Positions 54,687 to 60,113 of a stretch of 60,113 bases of DNA are shown one piece after another. Below the pieces are notes generated by a model, which searched no databases, was not told where the DNA came from, and saw only the letters and a program-made list of their open reading frames with translations. The stretch covers positions 1 through 60,113 of the forward strand of contig JACRPY010000007.1 of assembly GCA_016222945.1 (NCBI GenBank), written 5' to 3'. The position numbers and the translations under genes are program-made. Positions within the stretch are counted from its first letter, which is position 1. Each line of letters opens with the position of its first letter. The DNA is from Methanobacterium sp. (GTDB taxonomy: Archaea > Methanobacteriota > Methanobacteria > Methanobacteriales > Methanobacteriaceae).

Positions 54687-54890
54687 TAGTCTCACCGTTT
54701 ATTGCGTTAAAAAAATTTTTTTAATTCTCAAATTAGGATTTATTTATTAAATATATAATTGCAGTTTCACTAATAAATATATTATTAGAGTCAATTTAAA
54801 TGAAATTAAACTATTTTTAAAATATTGTGAATTAATTTCATCATAAAGAATAAATAACACCATTAACATAAGCAAAACCGGTGATATAAT

Positions 54891-55046
54891 ATGTGTACAG
54901 TTGGAGGGCCAATGGCTGACATTAAAATGAAAAAACTTAAAACAAAAAGATACAAATGCTTGGATTGTGGAAACGAGTTTAAGGGGATTGGAAGAAGAGT
55001 AGTATGTCCAACATGTCAGTCAGAGAACGTAGAAGCATTAGAATAA
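54891..55046 (+). CDS. 51-residue zinc-ribbon protein
   Basis: A short frame encoding 51 residues with two CxxC pairs (KCLDCGNEF at residues 22-30, VCPTCQSE at 38-45), a classical zinc ribbon with a basic N-terminus (KMKKLKTKRYK). Two in-frame ATGs each have a ribosome binding site: 54891 after GGTGAT and 54912 after GGAGGG. It resembles archaeal RpoP in spacing but lacks enough similarity for that call. Its 3' end overlaps the next gene by about 43 bases in another frame. Nucleic-acid binding is plausible. Confidence 0.72.
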   Translation: MCTVGGPMADIKMKKLKTKRYKCLDCGNEFKGIGRRVVCPTCQSENVEALE

Positions 55047-55495
55047 ACTCTGATGATATTCTATTTTTAATAGGGCAGTCTGGAGAGCTGGGCATTACCA
55101 AAGCAGGGACAAAAAAACAAATAGCAATAGGGATGCCTGATAAGGAAGAGATATTTGTTTTTCTTGAAAGTGAAGATTTAATAGCAGTTTCTGCATTTAA
55201 AACAGGTAAAAAAGCAGAAAAAGGGATAAAAAGCATGCTTTATCTTTTAAAAGAGATGAATTTCCCTATTACTGTCCTTCCAGAAAATCATCCAACATCT
55301 AATAGACTTCCTATGGTTGTTGCAACTGGAAATCACATACGTTTAAATTGTAATATTGTTCCAGGCACCCATCCAGAACAAGATATATTATGTGCATGTG
55401 ACGATCTTTCAGGTACTGAAATAACTGCCACAAAAGATGGCGTTGATGTAGAAGGCACTATTAAAAAGTTTAAAATTGAAAAATTTAGAATTTAA
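55004..55495 (+). CDS. Conserved archaeal protein of unknown function
   Basis: A 163-residue soluble protein (a possible ATG at 55013 gives 160). It is rich in beta strands (DILFLIGQSGELGITKAGTK; EIFVFLESEDLIAVSAF) and has a central phrase VLPENHPTSNRLPMVVATGN. Cysteines occur in LNCNIVPG and DILCACDDL. No catalytic motif or membrane helix is evident, and I do not recognise the family. Its start lies inside the 3' end of the zinc-ribbon gene, so the two are translationally linked and may act together. Confidence 0.7.
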   Translation: MSNMSVRERRSIRINSDDILFLIGQSGELGITKAGTKKQIAIGMPDKEEIFVFLESEDLIAVSAFKTGKKAEKGIKSMLYLLKEMNFPITVLPENHPTSNRLPMVVATGNHIRLNCNIVPGTHPEQDILCACDDLSGTEITATKDGVDVEGTIKKFKIEKFRI

Positions 55496-55575
55496 ACGAT
55501 TATTAGATTAAATCACCCTTTTTTTATTAATTTTAATAACCACTAGTTTAATATACGATAAAAAACTTAAAAAAC

Positions 55576-56289
55576 ATGTATATGTCAATATATGAATTTT
55601 ATCAAATTTTTGGACAAATAGTCTTTATAGCAGGTATTTCAATTTTAGTCCTGTTATCAGTTACACTTATTATTGGAAGTATTCTTATAAAGCAGGAAAG
55701 GCTTATTTTCCCAAAACTACTGCTATTTACAATAGATGTATTCTATGGGTTGTTCAAAAAATTTGCTGGATATGTAGGTGTGGATGAAAAAATCGTGGAT
55801 CAAATTGGTGTTGAAGTTAGAAATAAAGTTAATGAAAAATCTTTTAAAAAAATAGATGATAAAGATAAACTTTTAATACTTCCGCACTGCCTAAGAAGTC
55901 CAAAATGTGAAGCAAAACTGGACGCAACTGGTCTTCATTGTACTGACTGCAGCAGATGTGTGATAGGCGTTTTGAAGGATAAAGCAGAATATAAAGGATA
56001 TAAAGTATTTATTATTCCAGGATCAACATTTTTGAAGAAAATAGCCAGAGAAAATGAATTTAGAGCAGTTTTGGGTGTAGCATGTAATCAAGACCTTAAT
56101 CTGTCAATGATGAACCTTTCAAAATTCCATCCCCAAGGGATACCTCTATTAAAGGATGGTTGTGTATGTACAAAGGTTGATACAAAGGCGGTTCTCGATA
56201 AAATGGGTTATGAAGACTCTGATGACTTTAGAATTCCGCAAAGTAATATTTCATGCATTAAAGAACGCTCTAACCGTAAATTACTTTAG
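55576..56289 (+). CDS. DUF116 family membrane protein
   Basis: A 237-residue DUF116 protein. Two hydrophobic segments near the N-terminus (residues ~15-40 and ~55-70) anchor a cytoplasmic Cys-rich domain. Conserved motifs are LPHCLRSPKCEAKLDATGLH, CTDCSRCVIGVL, VLGVACNQDLNL and KDGCVCTKV. The many cysteines suggest an iron-sulfur or other metal site. DUF116 is frequent in methanogens and anaerobic bacteria; its function is unproven. Confidence 0.85.
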   Translation: MYMSIYEFYQIFGQIVFIAGISILVLLSVTLIIGSILIKQERLIFPKLLLFTIDVFYGLFKKFAGYVGVDEKIVDQIGVEVRNKVNEKSFKKIDDKDKLLILPHCLRSPKCEAKLDATGLHCTDCSRCVIGVLKDKAEYKGYKVFIIPGSTFLKKIARENEFRAVLGVACNQDLNLSMMNLSKFHPQGIPLLKDGCVCTKVDTKAVLDKMGYEDSDDFRIPQSNISCIKERSNRKLL

Positions 56290-56301
56290 GCTTACTTTTT
56301 T

Positions 56302-56994
56302 TTAAGGTGCAAAAGTATTCCAGAAACCATGGAATAAGAATGAACCGTATACTTTTTTGGTTTTAAGGCGTATAAACCCTACAATTGCTCCTAATATCAA
56401 TCCCACCATAATTTTTCCCATTAAAAGAGGTATTAAATCAAATCCTTTGGGATGAATCAAAAAAACGTCCAAATATCCAAGATGCCAGAAACCAAACATT
56501 AATGTAATGGTAATCCATGTAATAATGGTTTTATTTTTTGCTTTTATTGAATTTTCGGCCATGTTCCATAGGTAACCTCTAAATAACAGTTCTTCAAATG
56601 CAGGGGTGATTAAACCGAATATCATGCCCAATACAAGTACATCCAGTTCATAAGCAAACGTATATGGTAAAAATATCATTATTATTAATGTTATTCCTCC
56701 TAAAAGATACAATATTTTGGTTCTTTTTTTTACATTATCTAAATATAGACCTAACTCCTTTAAGGAAGGCCGGATTAATATTAAAAGCAGTATTCCCACA
56801 ACAAGGAATGATAATCCATTTAAAGTCTGAAACAATATTATGTCTTGTCCAGGTTTAACAACATACCAAAGGCCATACATTACTGAGGCTCTAAAAAGTT
56901 GTATAACAGTTAATATAAGGATTATTTTGCCTAAAATCGTGAGGAACGATTTATACTCTTTTTTGTTTTCTTTGATATTCATATAAATCATCAT
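56302..56994 (-). CDS. CPBP family intramembrane metalloprotease
   Basis: A 230-residue protein with about eight membrane helices and the CPBP (CAAX protease/Abi) motifs: EELLFRGYLWN near residue 135 (EExxxR), FGFWHLGYL near 170 (FxxxH) and FHGFWNTF near the C-terminus (HxxxN/B). Such proteases process prenylated proteins or mediate peptide immunity. It starts 20 bp after the XRE regulator gene, forming an operon with it and the DUF2178 gene. Several closely spaced ATGs make the exact start uncertain. Confidence 0.88.
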   Translation of the reverse strand: MMIYMNIKENKKEYKSFLTILGKIILILTVIQLFRASVMYGLWYVVKPGQDIILFQTLNGLSFLVVGILLLILIRPSLKELGLYLDNVKKRTKILYLLGGITLIIMIFLPYTFAYELDVLVLGMIFGLITPAFEELLFRGYLWNMAENSIKAKNKTIITWITITLMFGFWHLGYLDVFLIHPKGFDLIPLLMGKIMVGLILGAIVGFIRLKTKKVYGSFLFHGFWNTFAP

Positions 56995-57014
56995 TTTTAA
57001 TTTTAGATAAGTTA

Positions 57015-57209
57015 TTACTCATTGTAAATGAAAATATCTTCTATCTGAACTTTAAAGAATTTAGATATTTTAAAAGCTAAAATTAGGGAAGGATCATATT
57101 TCTCTTTTTCTATAGCGATTATGGTCTGTCTGGTTACTCCGAGCTTTTTTGCCAGCTCTTCTTGAGTAATGTCCTGCATTGCTCTTAAAATCTTTAATTT
57201 GTTCTTCAT
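57015..57209 (-). CDS. XRE-family transcriptional regulator (YozG-like)
   Basis: A 64-residue single-domain helix-turn-helix repressor. The sequence from KNKLKILRAMQDITQEELAK through LGVTRQTIIAIEKEKYDPSL is typical of the Cro/C1 type, ending in VQIEDIFIYNE. A longer frame reaches 57254, but GTGATAC precedes the ATG at 57209. It lies 10 bp after the DUF2178 gene. A 20-bp palindrome at the operon promoter is the probable operator, so autoregulation is expected. Confidence 0.92.
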   Translation of the reverse strand: MKNKLKILRAMQDITQEELAKKLGVTRQTIIAIEKEKYDPSLILAFKISKFFKVQIEDIFIYNE

Positions 57210-57219
57210 AGTATCACTA

Positions 57220-57660
57220 TCAATATTTCCTGCTGTAGTAGATACGGGATGCATAGTATAGTATGAAGCAGAAAAGTGCTAATAACAACAGAGTATATCC
57301 TATTTCTGAAAATTGAGGATAACTGTTTCTTAAAGCAATTATAATAATTCCTGCATACAGTGTAGCTGCTATGAGTATTCCTAAAGTCATTGTAGCTGCT
57401 TTTTCGTTGATTAATTGAGTTCTTTCATCTTCAACGATTACATTACTATCTTGGAAAATTTCCTTTAAATTTTCTTTATGGACGTATAAAACAATGATTA
57501 TTGCTATTAAAATCACAATTGCCAGCATAATAATGTATATATTGCCTAATATCAATCCTGCAATCCATAGGCTGGATTCAAAAACTGAAAGTATCTTTAT
57601 AAATAAGCCAGATTCAAAGATTGAAAGTATTTTTTTAATCATTCCCTTTTTTGAAGTCAT
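57220..57660 (-). CDS. DUF2178 family membrane protein
   Basis: A protein of about 146 residues with around four membrane helices (AGLILGNIYIIMLAIVILIA; LGILIAATLYAGIIIIAL; YTLLLLALFCFILYYAS). The phrase VEDERTQLINEKAATMTLG is the hallmark of DUF2178. Near the N-terminus a duplicated segment is seen (KKILSIFESGLF and IKILSVFESSLW). A GTG at 57669 is in frame, but GAGGTGAGAT serves the ATG at 57660. It is the first gene of the three-gene unit with the XRE regulator and CPBP protease. Confidence 0.8.
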   Translation of the reverse strand: MTSKKGMIKKILSIFESGLFIKILSVFESSLWIAGLILGNIYIIMLAIVILIAIIIVLYVHKENLKEIFQDSNVIVEDERTQLINEKAATMTLGILIAATLYAGIIIIALRNSYPQFSEIGYTLLLLALFCFILYYASRIYYSRKY

Positions 57661-57672
57661 AAATCTCACCTC

Positions 57673-57692
57673 ATGTAAAGTATACTTTACAT
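57673..57692 (-). promoter_or_regulatory. Perfect 20-bp operator palindrome at the DUF2178-XRE-CPBP promoter
   Basis: The 20 bases at 57673-57692 equal their own reverse complement (ATGTAAAGTA and its mirror). They lie just downstream of the minus-strand TATA box TTTATATAAC (57696-57705), over the expected start of transcription. A second, wider pair of the same half-site occurs upstream: ACTTTAC at 57705-57711 and GTAAAGT at 57736-57742. This is consistent with two repressor sites. Confidence 0.7.
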
Positions 57693-57841
57693 AATGTTAT
57701 ATAAACTTTACTATATGTTAATGTTTATTGACAAAGTAAAGTAGATAATAAAACTTTTTAAAGAGATGAACTGAGGTATGTGAACTTAAAATACTTTTTA
57801 GCAATTAAATATCTCTTAAAATATTTAAAAATAGAATAATA

Positions 57842-57861
57842 CTCCATTAAATTCAATGGAG
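57842..57861 (-). terminator. Hairpin downstream of the 58017 gene
   Basis: CTCCATT (57842-57848) and AATGGAG (57855-57861) form a perfect 7-bp stem; on the minus strand TATTATTCTATTTTT follows. GGACC and GAATAAAT with their complements (57963-58016) form a further weak structure just after the stop. The rest of the gap 57743-58016 shows nothing. Confidence 0.35.
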
Positions 57862-58016
57862 ATCTATTTTATAAATTAAAAAAAAAAATATAAATCAAAT
57901 AATTATTTGTATAAGAAAATCTTAGAACGGCAAATTCTTTATTTTATATTAAACCGGTTTTTGGACCCCTTTAAACTGAATAAATCATCCATTTACCACT
58001 AAATTTATTCTGGTCC

Positions 58017-58583
58017 CTATTTTTTCTTTTTATTTAATGGATTACCTTTTTCAATTAAATTTAAGGTAATAGTTTCAAATTCATCCCACAAGAAGGGAGC
58101 TTCCTCATGAAATCTCTTGGAACGTGGCAGTGAAGATAATTTAGCTCCGCTTGAAGCATATGTACTATTATATTCTCTGTCTTTAGTATCTAAATCTATT
58201 AATTTTGAATAAATAGATTTAAGGACGTCAAAACAATTATTAAAAGAGGAAACAGCGATAATTTCCTTATCCATAAAGGTTATCGCCAGTAAAGAAGCTT
58301 GTTTACTCCACATCACATTATTCCAGGATGGCATAGGCATTTTAATTAATTTATGGGCCAGGTCAATCTTAAATTCATCTGTATCAGCATCAATTTCATC
58401 TGATTTATTTAATTTGTACCAGAAATCCTTAAGTAACTCTACATTTCTTTCATTTTCAATGGAAATTAAAGTTCGTGTAGAATTAATTTTCCTTCTTCTT
58501 TGTCTTTTATCCCTACGCAAGTTACTTATTTCACTGGATGCCAGCCCCATAACAACTCCTAAAATAGTTGCTATTAAAGGCAT
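58017..58583 (-). CDS. Membrane-anchored protein of unknown function
   Basis: A protein of about 188 residues. Starting at the ATG at 58583, residues 1-17 form one hydrophobic segment (MPLIATILGVVMGLASS), followed by a strongly basic stretch (NLRRDKRQRRRKINSTR), the positive-inside signature of a membrane anchor with a cytoplasmic helical domain. The frame extends to TTG at 58673, adding another hydrophobic segment, so two helices are possible. I do not recognise a family. It stands alone. Confidence 0.6.
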   Translation of the reverse strand: MPLIATILGVVMGLASSEISNLRRDKRQRRRKINSTRTLISIENERNVELLKDFWYKLNKSDEIDADTDEFKIDLAHKLIKMPMPSWNNVMWSKQASLLAITFMDKEIIAVSSFNNCFDVLKSIYSKLIDLDTKDREYNSTYASSGAKLSSLPRSKRFHEEAPFLWDEFETITLNLIEKGNPLNKKKK

Positions 58584-58861
58584 ATATCCTGTAATATTAA
58601 ATGTAAAAAAAATCAACTCCAAATATATTTTTTTAATCAAAAAAAGTGAATCTAAAAATAAAATAGTATGCAATGCATTTAATAATATTCTATCAGATAT
58701 TTCACAGCAATTTCGTTATACTACTATTGATTTTCGGTACACTTAAAGGTATGTATAAATTTGAAAAAAATAAAATAAAATTAGAAATTATAATCCCTTA
58801 ATAAAATATTGCTTTCGTAGTTATATGCAAAAGAAAAGTTATCCTTAGGAGGTATTCTATT

Positions 58862-59431
58862 ATGAAAAAAGTTCTTTTATTATGTGCCAGTCCACGGAAA
58901 AAAAGTAATACCATGCAGGTAATGGAAAAATGTGCCGAAGAAATAGAGAAAAACGGTTTAGAGACTGAAATAATGTCCCTTAGAAAAATGAATATTGATT
59001 CTTGTCATGCCTGTCTTAAATGCAAAAAAATAGGCAAATGTAAAATAGACGACGGTTTAAATGACATCATAGACAAAATCAGGGAATCTGAAGGATTTAT
59101 TGTAGGAAGTCCCGTATACTTTGGTACTGCCCGAGGATCACTCATGGCTGCATTACAGAGAATTGGAATGATATCTCGAGGAACTGATGAGTTTCTAAGC
59201 TGGAAAGTAGGAGGCCCTATAGCTGTAGCCCGTCGCGGAGGCCATACTGCCACTATTCAAGAGCTTTTAATGTTCTATTTCATTAATGAGATGATTGTAC
59301 CAGGATCTACCTACTGGAACATGGTATTTGGTTGGGCTCCGGGTGAAGTGGAAGAAGACACCGAAGGTATGGAAACCATTCGCTTGTTTGGGGAAAATGT
59401 GGCTAAATTAATTAATAAAATAAGCGACTAG
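58862..59431 (+). CDS. Iron-sulfur flavoprotein (NADPH-dependent FMN reductase family)
   Basis: A 189-residue flavodoxin-fold protein. The FMN phosphate loop is LLCASPRKKSNTMQVM (residues 6-21). A compact cysteine motif, CHACLKCKKIGKCKIDD (residues 48-64), binds a [4Fe-4S] cluster as in methanogen Isf proteins. FIVGSPVYFGTARGSLMAAL is the second FMN-contact motif. Isf proteins pass electrons to oxygen, peroxide or quinone-like acceptors. TAGGAGGT precedes the ATG. Single gene. Confidence 0.9.
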   Translation: MKKVLLLCASPRKKSNTMQVMEKCAEEIEKNGLETEIMSLRKMNIDSCHACLKCKKIGKCKIDDGLNDIIDKIRESEGFIVGSPVYFGTARGSLMAALQRIGMISRGTDEFLSWKVGGPIAVARRGGHTATIQELLMFYFINEMIVPGSTYWNMVFGWAPGEVEEDTEGMETIRLFGENVAKLINKISD

Positions 59432-59498
59432 TCTAAATAAGTTTTTAAACTCCTTTTTTTATTTTTAATTTCACATTTTTTAAGTTATGGTGTAAAAA

Positions 59499-60113
59499 AT
59501 GGCGGAAGAACAGCTTTATAAAAAATTTGCAAGGTACTATGATAAAATATACGAAAAAATGGACCATCAAAAAGAGGCAGAATTCATAAAATGGGCAGTT
59601 AAAACATATAAAAATAGTTCAGGTAATGAGCTCCTTGATGTGGCCTGCGGAACAGGAAGACACGCATATTTCCTTAAAAATGACTTTAAAATTATTGGTT
59701 TTGATATTAGTGAGGAAATGTTAAAAATTGCGAGGGAAAAATTACCTGATATTCGTTTTATTAACGGCGACATGAAAAAAATGAATTTAGAACAGCAATT
59801 CGACGTTTTAATATGTATGTTTAGTGCAATAAATTATAATACAACTCTTGATGAGTTAAAAATTACTTTAAATAATTTTTACAATCATTTGAAAGAAGGT
59901 GGGATCCTTATTTTTGATATGGGGATAAATAAAGAAAACTGGATTGAAGGGGTTGTAAGTGTAGATACGGTGGTAGATAAGAACTTTAAACTTGCAAGAA
60001 TGTGTCAATCTCATTTAGAAAATGGAGTATTTAATTCAAGCTTTGTATTTCTGGTAAAAGAGGATGGAAGAGTAGATTTTGACATTGATGAGCATAAATT
60101 AGGTGTTTTTGGA
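59499..60113 (+). CDS. Class I SAM-dependent methyltransferase, truncated by the window end
   Basis: The frame from ATG 59499 is open to the last base (205 codons). The N-terminus EEQLYKKFARYYDKIYEKM is typical of small-molecule methyltransferases. Motif I is LLDVACGTGRHAYFL (residues ~46-60), motif II is IIGFDISEEML, and the motif after it is NGDMKKMNL. The C-terminal beta insertion is cut off. Substrate unknown. It follows the iron-sulfur flavoprotein by ~67 bp after a T-rich tract. Confidence 0.85.
   Translation, partial: MAEEQLYKKFARYYDKIYEKMDHQKEAEFIKWAVKTYKNSSGNELLDVACGTGRHAYFLKNDFKIIGFDISEEMLKIAREKLPDIRFINGDMKKMNLEQQFDVLICMFSAINYNTTLDELKITLNNFYNHLKEGGILIFDMGINKENWIEGVVSVDTVVDKNFKLARMCQSHLENGVFNSSFVFLVKEDGRVDFDIDEHKLGVFG

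Noticed and set aside
54891..55046. RNA polymerase subunit P (RpoP)
   Set aside because: Zinc spacing is similar but the conserved RpoP sequence around the ribbon is not evident; left as a generic zinc ribbon.

Overview
The window looks like chromosomal DNA of a pseudomurein-walled methanogen of the order Methanobacteriales, most likely Methanobacterium or a close relative. Direct signs are the archaeal information genes (TFE, SecE, Spt5, L11-L1-L10-L12, eL40, archaeal AlaS, Tsr3, geranylgeranylglyceryl phosphate synthase). Others are methanogen-restricted genes (ComA of coenzyme M synthesis, a TfuA-like protein, methanogenesis marker 16, a CofE-like protein) and Mur-ligase homologues of the pseudomurein type. 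The DNA is very AT-rich, ribosome binding sites are of the GGAGG/GGTGAT type, and TTG and GTG starts are common. I found no rRNA, tRNA, CRISPR array, insertion sequence or prophage.

Layout. 0-5.6 kb: the end of a secreted protein, UPF0146, a RimI-like acetyltransferase, carA and carB. 5.7-8.6 kb: an accessory island with two paralogous secreted proteins that carry clan CD (caspase/gingipain-like) His and Cys motifs, flanked by inverted and direct repeats. 8.7-17.3 kb: amidohydrolase, UspA, a CBS protein, LarE, TfuA, an HD-domain gene broken by an in-frame TAG, TFE, a CofE-like protein and two membrane or exported proteins. 17.4-22.3 kb: a methyltransferase, zinc-ribbon proteins (one of 32 residues) and a large HEAT-repeat protein. 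22.5-25.6 kb: comA followed on the same strand by an ABC ATPase, a HypB/UreG-like GTPase and an Fe4-domain protein. 25.7-34 kb: the ftsZ-secE-spt5-rpl11-rpl1-rpl10-rpl12 block and alaS. 34-42 kb: a second HEAT protein, marker 16, a PflX-like radical SAM protein, TldE, phosphoglycolate phosphatase and HypD.

42.8-49.9 kb is the most interesting region. A 930-residue tandem Mur-ligase fusion and a second, MurT-like zinc-containing Mur ligase are followed by an exported protein that overlaps the ligase gene and resembles bacterial VanW/YoaR in three ordered blocks. A sugar-nucleotidyltransferase-like protein and a membrane protein come next. The simplest reading is a cell-wall (pseudomurein) operon with a previously unremarked exported VanW-like partner.

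50-60 kb: DUF169, GGGP synthase, eL40, Tsr3, a fused I/D-type metal chelatase, DUF116, a self-contained membrane protein/XRE repressor/CPBP protease operon with a perfect 20-bp operator palindrome, an iron-sulfur flavoprotein and a truncated methyltransferase.

Functionally the window joins pyrimidine/arginine precursor supply, translation, cell division (FtsZ), wall-peptide synthesis and maturation of methanogenesis enzymes and cofactors (CoM, McrA thioglycine, Ni-Fe centres). All functional calls are by recognition of motifs and family resemblance; no database search was run.
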